Assembly: GCA_000940995.1 (NCBI GenBank)
Contig: CP005974.1
Span: forward strand, 620,001 to 684,000
Reading direction: 5' to 3'
Origin: Photobacterium gaetbulicola Gung47
GTDB lineage: Bacteria > Pseudomonadota > Gammaproteobacteria > Enterobacterales > Vibrionaceae
DNA length: 64,000 nt
Both the position numbers and the translations under genes were made by a program. Below are positions 39,828 through 48,274 of this stretch, piece after piece. How positions within the stretch are numbered: position 1 is the first letter of the stretch; every line of letters starts with the position of its first letter. A model generated the notes under the pieces. It saw only the letters and a list, made by a program, of their open reading frames with translations, made no database searches and had not been told where the DNA came from.

Positions 39828-39941
39828 ATGATCAATACAATGGTATTTTTGCTTTTAGTGTACGCCCATGCCTTGGCCTTTCTGGTGTTTGATCTGGCTA
39901 AGTATCTGTTTGACTATTTGAGTTTTTTTGGCTGCTTATGA
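39828..39941 (+). CDS. 37-residue hydrophobic peptide ORF coupled to mshH
   Basis: The frame encodes MINTMVFLLLVYAHALAFLV then FDLAKYLFDYLSFFGCL, one membrane-spanning segment with an aromatic, weakly charged tail. Its TGA overlaps an ATG of mshH (ATGA at 39938-39941). No good Shine-Dalgarno is visible before the ATG at 39828 or the internal ATG at 39840, so translation is unproven. I do not recognise the peptide. Confidence 0.4.
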   Translation: MINTMVFLLLVYAHALAFLVFDLAKYLFDYLSFFGCL

Positions 39942-41908
39942 GAAAAGCTTCAGGGATGCGGTTAACCAACCGTCTAGTTGCCTTTGTCACATTAATTGTT
40001 ATCTGTGCCATTTTCGTCATTTTTATTGGCGGGGCGGTAAGTTTTCGCAAGTTGGGGCAGGACTACCTGACCCACTATCTGGAGGGGGTCGTTGGGGTCA
40101 TCGATCAGGAGCTGGCTGATCCTCAAGGCTCGCAGGCGATTTCGCGTTGGCTGCCAAAGTTGCTCAAAGCCAGTAATGTGGTGGAGCTGGAAGTCGGCAG
40201 TGAGGCAGGGGTGGTGTACGCTTTTCAGGGGCTACAGCCGTTGACTGACCCGAACATCCTCCATCAGAGCCGCTACGAGCTCGAACACAATCCCGGTTTC
40301 ACGGTTACCATGAAATCGATCCCGCCATATACCGAGTTTACCTACTCGTTAGGCGCGATGTCGTCGATAAGCCTGGCCGTGGCGATCATCATCATGGGGT
40401 TGGTTTGGGGGATGGACTGGCTGCGTCGCCAGCTGTACGGCTCGGAGCTGCTCGAACATCGTGGTCGGCTGATCCTGGCCGGCAGGGTGGATGAAAATGC
40501 CGTGGGCGATGAGCAGGAGTGGCCTGCCACTGCCAGCTTGGCCCTCGACAAGATGATCGCCGAGCTCAAGGATGCCCGGCAGGAGCGCAGCCGTTTTGAC
40601 ACTTTTATTCGAACCCATACCTTCCTCGATCAGCTGACTGGGGCGGCCAACCGGGTGTTGTTCGATAGCCGCTTGCAGTCGATGCTGCAGGATCAGGAAA
40701 CCCACGGCGCAGTCATTCTGATCCGGATCACCGATTGGGAAGAGTTGCTGGCTGACAAGGGCAAAGCCGAGGCCGATGAGCTGATCCAGGATGTCGGCGG
40801 GATTTTATCGAACCTTATCCAGCGTTACCCGGATACGGTGCTGTCGCGCTATTTCGATGCGGAGTTTGCCATTCTGCTGCCGCAGCAGTCGGCCAAGGAG
40901 GTCAAGCAGTTTAGCAATACGCTGATGAATGCCTTGGATCGCCTGTCGCCGCCAGCGCCGCTGGAGCCCGACAATTGGTGCCATATCGGGGTAACCTTCT
41001 GTGCCAGTGGCGAGCGCCGCGGCCGGATCATGGACGAAGCAGATATGGCACTGCGCAGTGCCCAGTTGCAGGGCTCCAACAGCTGGTATGCCTTTAAGAA
41101 AGATCAGCAGTTTGAAGACGCCAGGGGCAGTGTGCGCTGGCGGACCTTGCTCGATGCCGTGTTCAGCAATGGCGGCCCGGCCTTGTATCAACAGTCGGTG
41201 CAGTTGGTAGATGGTAGCCCGCTACACCGTGAGTTGCTGTCCCGCATCAGGGATGAGAACGGTATGCTGATCAAAGCGTCGCGTTTCCTCACCGCTGTCG
41301 AGCAAGTCGGTTTCAGTGCCCGGATGGATAAAATTGTGGTGACCAAGGCACTGCACATGCTCAAGAGCGAGCCGGTGACCGAGTCGATTTCGGTCAATCT
41401 CAGCGTAGAGGCCTTGTTGGAGAAGAGCTTTGTCAAATGGCTGCGGGACGAACTGCTGCAGACCCCGCGCACTGTGCTCAACCGATTGTCCTTCGAAATT
41501 GCCGAAGGGGGGCTGGTCAAGCACCTGGATGCAATGCGTCCGGTGACCCGGATGCTGGTTGGCCTTGGCTGCAGCCTGGTGGTTGATCAGGCGGGCAGAA
41601 CCATTGTCAGTACCCACTATATCAAGGATATCCGCGCCGATTACATCAAGCTGCACCGTAGCTTGGTTCGCGAGATCAATCTACGCCAGGAAAACCAGCT
41701 ATTTGTCAGAAGCATGTTGGGTGCCTGCGCTGATTCCGACGTCAAGGTGATTGCTGTTGGGGTCGAAAATGCCAATGAGTGGCAAGTTCTCAAGCAGTTA
41801 GGGATAAATGGCGGTCAAGGGCGTTACTTCTCGCCTGAAAATTCAGCAGAAAATGATGCTGACAATAATAATAACCCACGGAAATTGTTTGGAAAAAACA
41901 CAGGGTAG
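39938..41908 (+). CDS. mshH: MshH/CsrD: membrane protein with degenerate GGDEF and EAL domains
   Basis: 656 residues. Membrane helices at about 12-34 and 137-158 frame a periplasmic domain, then a short coiled coil. A GGDEF-like domain (about 225-390) has YFDAEFAILL, so GGDEF is DAEF. An EAL-like domain (about 400-640) has RELLSRI where EAL-x-R is expected, so neither cyclase nor phosphodiesterase activity is likely. In E. coli the homologue CsrD directs RNase E decay of CsrB/CsrC RNAs. It opens the MSHA locus, as in V. cholerae. An ATG at 39956 (MRLTNRLVAFVTLIV) matches the E. coli start better than 39938 and is a fair alternative. Confidence 0.88.
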   Translation: MRKASGMRLTNRLVAFVTLIVICAIFVIFIGGAVSFRKLGQDYLTHYLEGVVGVIDQELADPQGSQAISRWLPKLLKASNVVELEVGSEAGVVYAFQGLQPLTDPNILHQSRYELEHNPGFTVTMKSIPPYTEFTYSLGAMSSISLAVAIIIMGLVWGMDWLRRQLYGSELLEHRGRLILAGRVDENAVGDEQEWPATASLALDKMIAELKDARQERSRFDTFIRTHTFLDQLTGAANRVLFDSRLQSMLQDQETHGAVILIRITDWEELLADKGKAEADELIQDVGGILSNLIQRYPDTVLSRYFDAEFAILLPQQSAKEVKQFSNTLMNALDRLSPPAPLEPDNWCHIGVTFCASGERRGRIMDEADMALRSAQLQGSNSWYAFKKDQQFEDARGSVRWRTLLDAVFSNGGPALYQQSVQLVDGSPLHRELLSRIRDENGMLIKASRFLTAVEQVGFSARMDKIVVTKALHMLKSEPVTESISVNLSVEALLEKSFVKWLRDELLQTPRTVLNRLSFEIAEGGLVKHLDAMRPVTRMLVGLGCSLVVDQAGRTIVSTHYIKDIRADYIKLHRSLVREINLRQENQLFVRSMLGACADSDVKVIAVGVENANEWQVLKQLGINGGQGRYFSPENSAENDADNNNNPRKLFGKNTG

Positions 41909-41959
41909 AGCAAAAAATCACTATTCATTAAGGGAATTATCATTATAATGGTCAAAATA

Positions 41960-41976
41960 TTGACACTTATTGTCAA
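41960..41976. repeat. Perfect dyad TTGACA-N5-TGTCAA upstream of mshI
   Basis: The 17-bp inverted repeat sits in the 128-bp gap between mshH and mshI, 13 bp after a TATAAT (41944-41949). A regulator binding here could control the msh secretion operon. No protein is known to me for this site. Confidence 0.45.
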
Positions 41977-42036
41977 GGACAGTGAATTCCTGCGATACCC
42001 CCTGAAAGTAAGCCTGTTTAAACCAAGTAGCCTGAA

Positions 42037-43530
42037 ATGATAATAAAGAAATTGCTAAGGAAGAAGACACATTCTCCGGTGGCGGGAATGGCATTATTCG
42101 CCGATACCGTGGCTTTGGTGTACCAGGAAAATAAATCATGGGTGACGGATGAGCTGCCGGTATCAGGGCTGAACGGCTGGCCGGGGGCGATTCGCACCTT
42201 GATTGACAAGCACCAGCTGAAAGGGGCGGAGTTGCGCCTGGTGCTAGGGCATGGCCTGTATCAGAGTATGTTGATCGACAAGCCCGAGCTGCCGCGGGAA
42301 GAGTATCCGACGGCCTTGCCCTTTTTGGTCAAAGAGCTGGTCAACGAGTCACCGATGGAGCTGGTGGCCGATGGTTTTGTCGCGCCGCTGAAAGAGCGCC
42401 TGCAGGCATTTTCGACCCAGAAAAAGCAAATTGAGCAGCTGGACAAGGCCTGCCGGGAGGCGGGGTGCGAGCTGTTGTCGGTGTCCGCCGAAGAAGTGGT
42501 ATGGGGACAGCTGACCGCGTTTGAGCGAAGCCAGCTTGTTCTGCACCGCCGGGGGAAAGCCAACCTGCAGTTGTCGGCTTTCAAACAGCAGGTGCTGTGC
42601 TTCCAGCGCCAGCTTCGCGGCTTCAGCGTGCCGTTGTTGGCTAGTGACGATGCCCAGTCGCTGGAAAAAGGTTTGCAGCTCGATGGATTGGCATTGGAGC
42701 TGCAGCGGTCGCTGGACTTCCTCAGTGCCCAGCTGCGTGATGCCCCGATCACCCAGCTGCTGATTTCCTGTGATGACGATGACGACAGTGAGTTAGCTCA
42801 AGCCTTGAGCCAGCGCCTCAACGTCAAGGTTGAACCCGTTACCCCTTCGCATCCTTCTTTGGCCAGCAACGCCGTGCGTGTTGCCTACTGTGCGGTAATA
42901 GAGCCCGAGCAGGTCGGGATTAATTTCTACAGCGATGCCCTAAAGCCAAAGCTTGAGTTGTTGACCCTCCCCAATGTCGTAATGAGCTGGGTGGCGATCA
43001 CTGTGGTATTGGCGGCGTTGGCAGGTTGGTTCAGCTGGCAGAGCTACCAGCAACAGCAAGAGCTGGCGGCAGAGCAGCAGCGCCTGCAGCAAAAATCCGC
43101 CGAGCTTGAGCGGACTAAGGCTGCCCTGGCCAAGCACTTGCCGAGCCAGATCAAGGTCGATGTGGCTAACGGCCTGGAGCAACACCTCGCCGAGAAGCGG
43201 GCTGCCCTGGAGGCTATCGCCCTGCATGATAGTAGCTTGCAGGTGGGATATGCCGGCATGATGCAGCAGTTGTCGGCGGCTGCCAGTGGTGATATCTCGG
43301 TCCAGCACCTGAGGGTAAAAGGGCCTCAGCTCAATCTTGAAGGTCTGGCACGAACCCCGGATGCCGTTCCGGCTTGGTTGCAGGAATTCAGGCAGTATCC
43401 GTCGCTGTCGGATCGCCGCTTCAAGCTGATGACGCTTGGCCGTAACAAACAGAATATCGTGACCTTCAAGCTGCTGGCTGAGCGCAATCAGCCTGCAGCA
43501 CCTGCTGTCACGCAAGGAGTCGCCCAATGA
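42037..43530 (+). CDS. mshI: MSHA biogenesis protein MshI (PilM-PilN-like)
   Basis: 497 residues. The first about 290 residues resemble a PilM-type actin-like cytoplasmic domain (VAGMALFADTVALVYQ, a Leu-rich ELPREEYPTALPFLVKELV helix). A membrane helix (VVMSWVAITVVLAALAGWF, about 310-330), a coiled coil (QQQQELAAEQQRLQQKSAEL) and a PilN-like periplasmic end follow. It thus joins two inner-membrane alignment-complex parts in one chain. No strong ribosome-binding site is seen before the ATG. The stop overlaps mshJ (ATGA). Confidence 0.85.
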   Translation: MIIKKLLRKKTHSPVAGMALFADTVALVYQENKSWVTDELPVSGLNGWPGAIRTLIDKHQLKGAELRLVLGHGLYQSMLIDKPELPREEYPTALPFLVKELVNESPMELVADGFVAPLKERLQAFSTQKKQIEQLDKACREAGCELLSVSAEEVVWGQLTAFERSQLVLHRRGKANLQLSAFKQQVLCFQRQLRGFSVPLLASDDAQSLEKGLQLDGLALELQRSLDFLSAQLRDAPITQLLISCDDDDDSELAQALSQRLNVKVEPVTPSHPSLASNAVRVAYCAVIEPEQVGINFYSDALKPKLELLTLPNVVMSWVAITVVLAALAGWFSWQSYQQQQELAAEQQRLQQKSAELERTKAALAKHLPSQIKVDVANGLEQHLAEKRAALEAIALHDSSLQVGYAGMMQQLSAAASGDISVQHLRVKGPQLNLEGLARTPDAVPAWLQEFRQYPSLSDRRFKLMTLGRNKQNIVTFKLLAERNQPAAPAVTQGVAQ

Positions 43531-44162
43531 ACCACTGGCAGACGCTGTGTGACAAATTTGCCCTGCTGACCCAACGAGAGAAGTGGTTGATCGCCCTGTC
43601 GGGCTGGATTGCCCTGTTGTTCGTCGGCTTTATCGTGGTGATTGAGCCCCAGGTGAAAGCGGTTGAGGCCGCCTCGGGGCAGCTGCAGTCGGTGAAGAAT
43701 GCCCTGCTTAACACCACGAACCAACAGTTGGTGATGGAGCGCAAGCTCAAGGGGGATCCTGACGCCGATATCGATGAGCGGATCACCTTGCTGGAGTTGC
43801 AGAATGCAGATATGGACGCCCAGCTCGATGGGCGGGTATCGAGTTTGGTTACGCCGGTACAGATGTCGGCTTTGATGGAGAAAGTGCTCCAGCATTCGCG
43901 CCAGCTAAAGTTGCTGTCGTTGGAGTCTTTGCCGCCGGTACAGCTGGTCGGCGGGGAAGACCAGGGGTATTACATCCACCCGGTGCGGTTGACATTGCGT
44001 GGACGGTACTTTGATTTGATCCGCTACCTCGAACAGCTCGAAGCGCTGCCAGTCCAGTACTACTGGCGGAGCTTGGATTACCGGGTGGATAACTACCCTT
44101 GGGCCGATATCCAGCTGGAAGTCTACACACTCGGAGTAAGCGAGGACTTTATTGGTGGTTAG
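43527..44162 (+). CDS. mshJ: MSHA biogenesis protein MshJ (PilO-like)
   Basis: 211 residues. One membrane helix (WLIALSGWIALLFVGFIVVI, about 20-40), then a coiled coil and a ferredoxin-like periplasmic domain ending LDYRVDNYPWADIQLEVYTL. This is the PilO/GspM plan. It pairs with MshI in the alignment complex linking motor and secretin. Start by ATGA overlap with mshI. Confidence 0.85.
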   Translation: MNHWQTLCDKFALLTQREKWLIALSGWIALLFVGFIVVIEPQVKAVEAASGQLQSVKNALLNTTNQQLVMERKLKGDPDADIDERITLLELQNADMDAQLDGRVSSLVTPVQMSALMEKVLQHSRQLKLLSLESLPPVQLVGGEDQGYYIHPVRLTLRGRYFDLIRYLEQLEALPVQYYWRSLDYRVDNYPWADIQLEVYTLGVSEDFIGG

Positions 44163-44478
44163 ATTAGCAATGGTGGTCGTGGTATGGCTGTTGATACCGC
44201 TGGCACAGGCTGCGCAGGATCCGACTGCGCCATTGGGCTGGCAGGCGCCGGCGGTCAAGACAAGCCCGTCACGGGCACGCCTGCCGCAGTTGCAGGGGAT
44301 CTTTTGCGATCAGGATGGTCAGGCATGCCGGGCGATTCTTAACAGTGTGTCTGTCGGGACCGGCGGGCGAATAAGCGGTTATACCCTCAGTCAGGTGACG
44401 GATGATTACGTCATCTTGCAGCGGGGTGGGCGGCAATGGCGGCTGGAAATGTTCGCCGATAACATAAAGTCAGAGTAG
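44152..44478 (+). CDS. mshK: MSHA biogenesis protein MshK (PilP-like)
   Basis: About 108 residues: a signal peptide or membrane anchor (AMVVVVWLLIPLAQAAQD) and a small periplasmic domain with LQGIFCDQDGQACRAILNSVSVG and GYTLSQVTDDYVILQRGGR, the beta-sandwich repeat seen in PilP/GspC-type proteins. It overlaps mshJ. The start is TTG 44152 or GTG 44155, after GAGG at 44142-44145; ATG 44170 would be too far from it. Confidence 0.8.
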   Translation: MVVRLAMVVVVWLLIPLAQAAQDPTAPLGWQAPAVKTSPSRARLPQLQGIFCDQDGQACRAILNSVSVGTGGRISGYTLSQVTDDYVILQRGGRQWRLEMFADNIKSE

Positions 44479-44495
44479 AACAAGAAGTGGTAAAC

Positions 44496-46163
44496 ATGCG
44501 TGGATTAATAGTAGCCGTAGTCATGGCTTCCCTGGCAGGATGCTCGACCAATATGGGACACCGAGACCCGGTGGAGGTCAAAGGTGCCCTTAACCAGGCC
44601 GCCAACGAAGCGAACAGTAGACCATTGATGGATCTGCCGCCGGCGGTCAGCAATGATTTGATGCCGGGCCTCGACGGGATGGATTATGCGAGCCAGTCAG
44701 TGCTTGAAAAGCGCTTTCGGGTTAATGCCCGCAATGTTGAAGCCAAGGCATTCTTCGGAAGCCTGGTGAAAGGCACGCCGTTCAATATGGTTATCCACCC
44801 GGATGTGCAGGGCCGTATCTCCCTGACCCTGCGCGATGTCACGCTGGACGAAGTGCTGTCTGTGGTCTCCGATATTTACGGCTATAACACAACCCGCAAG
44901 GGTAACATTATCCAGGTTTTCCCGGCCACCTTGCGTACCGAGGTGATCCCTGTCGACTACCTCCAGCTACAGCGCCGCGGTGTTTCTCTGACCTCGTTGA
45001 CCACCGGCTCAATTACCAACAGTAATTCAGGCAATTCCGGCAGTTCTCAAAACAACACTGGCAACAGCAGCAATAAAAACAACAGCAACAACAATAACAG
45101 CTCAACCACCACCACGGGCGGTACGACGATCGAAACTGTCTCGGAAAGTGATTTCTGGGCCCAGCTGGAAAAAGCCGTGCAGGCGATGATTGGCAGCGGC
45201 CAGGGACGGAGCATTGTGGTTTCGCCACAGGCGAGCTTGATCTCGGTCCGTGCCTACCCGAACGAGTTGCGCGAAGTCAAAGAGTTTCTCGGTGTTTCCC
45301 AGCAGCGCCTTAAGCGCCAGGTTGTGCTGGAAGCCAAGATCATGGAAGTGGCCCTGAGTGATGGCTACCAGCAGGGGATCAACTGGAGCAATATCACCAA
45401 GACCATTGGCGGTACAGAAATTGTCTTCGGCCGCGGCAATATTTCCAACGGCACTATCCCGACCCTGCCGGGGGCCGACCCGATTGCTGCGCTACTGGGT
45501 GGGCAGACCAATATAACTATTTCGGACGGGAACTTCGATGCGGTACTGAGCTTCCTCGATACCCAGGGCGATCTGAACGTGCTGTCCAGCCCGAGGGTGA
45601 CGGCGGCCAACAACCAGAAAGCGGTGATCAAAGTAGGTAGCGATCAGTACTTCGTGACCGACATTTCCGGCGGCGAGGTCAACAGTGATGGCGGAACCGC
45701 CTCGCCGGATATCGAGCTGACACCGTTCTTCTCAGGGATCTCTTTGGATGTGACCCCGCAGATCGGCGATGAGGGCAGTGTCTTGCTCCACGTCCACCCA
45801 GCGGTTATCGATGTTGAAACCGAGATCCGCGATATTGCCCTGGGGGATACCTTCGGTACCTACCAGCTGCCGCTGGCCAAGAGCTCTATCCGCGAGTCGG
45901 ACTCGGTGATCCACGCCCGCTCTGGTGATGTGGTGGTGATCGGCGGGTTGATGAAATCGGCGACCACCGACCAGGTGTCGAAAGTGCCGCTGCTGGGGGA
46001 TATCCCGATGCTGGGGCACCTGTTCCGTAACGTCAACAAGCTGCAGGTCAAGACCGAGCTGGTGATCTTGCTCAAGCCTACGGTCGTCGGCGAACAGACC
46101 TGGCAGCAGGAAGTGGAACGCTCCCGCGCCCTGCTCAACGAGTGGTTCCCCGAAGAGGGCTAA
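44496..46163 (+). CDS. mshL: MSHA secretin MshL
   Basis: About 555 residues. MRGLIVAVVMASLAGC is a lipoprotein signal. An STN domain (about 70-150) and an N-domain split by a low-complexity Asn/Ser/Thr linker (about 175-207) lead into the secretin core (about 330-540) with GDLNVLSSPRVTAANNQKA and VPLLGDIPMLGHLFRNV. It forms the outer-membrane pore of the pilus. I chose ATG 44496 for the typical lipoprotein start; a GTG at 44487 is in frame. Confidence 0.92.
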   Translation: MRGLIVAVVMASLAGCSTNMGHRDPVEVKGALNQAANEANSRPLMDLPPAVSNDLMPGLDGMDYASQSVLEKRFRVNARNVEAKAFFGSLVKGTPFNMVIHPDVQGRISLTLRDVTLDEVLSVVSDIYGYNTTRKGNIIQVFPATLRTEVIPVDYLQLQRRGVSLTSLTTGSITNSNSGNSGSSQNNTGNSSNKNNSNNNNSSTTTTGGTTIETVSESDFWAQLEKAVQAMIGSGQGRSIVVSPQASLISVRAYPNELREVKEFLGVSQQRLKRQVVLEAKIMEVALSDGYQQGINWSNITKTIGGTEIVFGRGNISNGTIPTLPGADPIAALLGGQTNITISDGNFDAVLSFLDTQGDLNVLSSPRVTAANNQKAVIKVGSDQYFVTDISGGEVNSDGGTASPDIELTPFFSGISLDVTPQIGDEGSVLLHVHPAVIDVETEIRDIALGDTFGTYQLPLAKSSIRESDSVIHARSGDVVVIGGLMKSATTDQVSKVPLLGDIPMLGHLFRNVNKLQVKTELVILLKPTVVGEQTWQQEVERSRALLNEWFPEEG

Positions 46164-46166
46164 GCC

Positions 46167-47009
46167 GTGTACCTCGAGCATTTCGGCATGGTGTCAGCGC
46201 CTTTCGGCCTGACACCCAATACCCATTTTTTCCATGCCTTGCCACCGCACCTGGAGGCTATCGATACCACCTTGGCGGCGCTGGGGATGGGCGAGGGGAT
46301 CATCCAGATCACCGGAGAAGTGGGCACGGGTAAAACCTTGGTATGTCGAATGCTGATCAACCAGTTGCCTGCGCACTTTGAGCTGGCTTATTTGCCGACG
46401 CCAGCCGAGAGCGGCCCGGCATTGCGCATTGCCTTGTCCCGTGAGTTGGGGCTGGCAAGCGAAGGTGACAATAGCCTGCTGGCCGACCGGCTGCAGCAAG
46501 CTCTGCTGGCACGCAAAGCGGCGGGGAAAACCGTTGTGGTATTGATCGATGAGGCACAGGCTCTGCCGGATGATGCCCTGGAGGCCATTCGGCTGCTGGG
46601 CAACTTGGAAACCGAGCAGGAAAAGCTGCTGCACATTGTACTGCTGGGGCAGCCTGAGCTCGACCGGCAGCTCGCCAGGCATGAGCTGCGCCAGTTCCGC
46701 CAGCGGATCACGTTCCGTAGCGAATTAAGGCCTCTCAATCTGGCCGAGACCCTGGCCTATATCGAACACCGCCTGCAGACTGCCGGTATCCAGCACGAGC
46801 TGTTTGCCCTGCCGCAGGGCAAGGCGATATGGCAGGCCAGTGGCGGTATCCCCCGACTAATTAACCAGCTGTGTCACAAGGCGTTAATTGCCGCATACAG
46901 TGAAGACAAATTGATGGCTGGGCGTGAAGAGGTACTCGTGGCAATCCGCGACACCTTGGGCGCGCGCCAGCCAAGATGGACCTACCCGGTACTATGGGGA
47001 TGGCAATAA
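46167..47009 (+). CDS. mshM: MSHA ATPase MshM (ExeA/GspA-like)
   Basis: 280 residues, AAA+ type. Start MYLEHFGMVSAPFGLTPNTH is shared with ExeA. Walker A GEVGTGKT (50-57), Walker B VVVLIDEAQ (about 123-131) and a winged-helix lid follow. ExeA needs ATP and peptidoglycan binding to insert the secretin; this protein lacks the peptidoglycan-binding C-domain. GTG start with GAGG upstream; 3 bp after mshL. Confidence 0.88.
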   Translation: MYLEHFGMVSAPFGLTPNTHFFHALPPHLEAIDTTLAALGMGEGIIQITGEVGTGKTLVCRMLINQLPAHFELAYLPTPAESGPALRIALSRELGLASEGDNSLLADRLQQALLARKAAGKTVVVLIDEAQALPDDALEAIRLLGNLETEQEKLLHIVLLGQPELDRQLARHELRQFRQRITFRSELRPLNLAETLAYIEHRLQTAGIQHELFALPQGKAIWQASGGIPRLINQLCHKALIAAYSEDKLMAGREEVLVAIRDTLGARQPRWTYPVLWGWQ

Positions 47010-47012
47010 TCT

Positions 47013-48272
47013 ATGAGTGAATTGAATAAAAAACTGAGCGCGCTAAGCCGTCAGCAGGGCCAGCAACAAAGAGGCTTCAGTCGCAGTGAAATCAAGCCGG
47101 CAGCGATTAAGCCGGTCAAGCAAGCAAGCCTCAAGCCTTGGGCGACACTGGGCGTGCTGGGCCTTGGCATCGCCATGGGTATAGGTGGCTGGCAGTTGTG
47201 GTCCAGCGACAATGCGGTCGGCGAGGTAGTCATGGCGGTCAACCCGGTCGCGCCGGCAGAAGCTGCTTCAGAGCCCATTGCTGCAGAGCCTCCGGTTATC
47301 GCAGAAGCCATGGTGGATAAAGCTGAAAAGGTGACGGCCGAGCCGCAACCTGTCGCTAATATGACAGAGGTTGAACAAACGGTCTTGCCGCAAGAGCCTG
47401 CGAAGAAGCCGGTTGAGAAAGAGTCTGTGAAAGCCGCTCCTCAGCCCGCACAACAGCAAACGGTAGTGACACAAGCGCCAGTGGCTGAGGTTAAAGCGCC
47501 TAAAGCTGCTGCCCCGAAAGCCCCTGCACCTAAGGCTTCGGTTCAGAAAGCGCCAGCAGCAAAGCCTGTTGTTTCAGAGCCTGCGACACCTGAGCCGGTA
47601 ACGACATTGAGCCATGCTGATGACATCCATCGCAGTGGCGACATGGAAATAACCGATGGCGAAGAGAGCCTGATGATTGAAACGGTCGAGCTCGATGCCG
47701 GTCAGCTGGCCCAGATTGAATACAGGAAAGCTGAAAAGGCCCTCAAGCAGGGCGATAGCCGCAAGGCGATCAGCTTTTTGGAAACGACGGTGAAATACAA
47801 CCCTGAGTGGATCACGGCACGCCAGAAACTGGCGGCACTGTATTACGGCCGGGGAGAAACCCGCCGCGCGATGGCGACGCTGCAGCAAGGCTTGTCGCTG
47901 GATGCCGGCCAGCCAGATCTGCGCCTGACCATGGCCAAGCTGCTGGTTAACGAGTCACAGCAGCAGGCGGCACTGAACGTACTGAGCCAGTTGCCAAGTT
48001 ATGCCCATAGCGATTATTTGGCGATGCGCGGTGCCTTGGCCCAGCAGCTTAACCAAAATGACTTGGCCCTGAGCAGTTACCACAACCTAGTCAAAGCCGA
48101 GCCTTATGATGGCCGCTGGTGGCTGGGGCTAGGGGTGGCCTTGGAGCGTAACCAGGACTTGGCCGAAGCCGAAGAGGCCTACCAGCAGGCATTGCGGATG
48201 GGGCAGATCTCCGGTGAGACGCAACAGTTTATTCGCCAACGCCTGGCCGTGCTGGCCAATAGCAAGGGGTAA
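47013..48272 (+). CDS. mshN: MSHA biogenesis protein MshN (TPR protein)
   Basis: 419 residues. One membrane helix (PWATLGVLGLGIAMGIGGW, about 42-61), then a long Ala/Pro/Lys/Val-rich periplasmic spacer (about 75-200) and TPR-like helices (about 225-415, e.g. LRLTMAKLLVNESQQQAALN). It fits the assembly-platform role of MshN. It lies 3 bp from mshM and 2 bp from mshE. Confidence 0.85.
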   Translation: MSELNKKLSALSRQQGQQQRGFSRSEIKPAAIKPVKQASLKPWATLGVLGLGIAMGIGGWQLWSSDNAVGEVVMAVNPVAPAEAASEPIAAEPPVIAEAMVDKAEKVTAEPQPVANMTEVEQTVLPQEPAKKPVEKESVKAAPQPAQQQTVVTQAPVAEVKAPKAAAPKAPAPKASVQKAPAAKPVVSEPATPEPVTTLSHADDIHRSGDMEITDGEESLMIETVELDAGQLAQIEYRKAEKALKQGDSRKAISFLETTVKYNPEWITARQKLAALYYGRGETRRAMATLQQGLSLDAGQPDLRLTMAKLLVNESQQQAALNVLSQLPSYAHSDYLAMRGALAQQLNQNDLALSSYHNLVKAEPYDGRWWLGLGVALERNQDLAEAEEAYQQALRMGQISGETQQFIRQRLAVLANSKG

Positions 48273-48274
48273 TT

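Noticed and set aside
45010..45120. Asn/Ser/Thr-rich repeat in mshL
   Set aside because: A low-complexity linker common in MshL secretins, not a mobile or CRISPR-type repeat.
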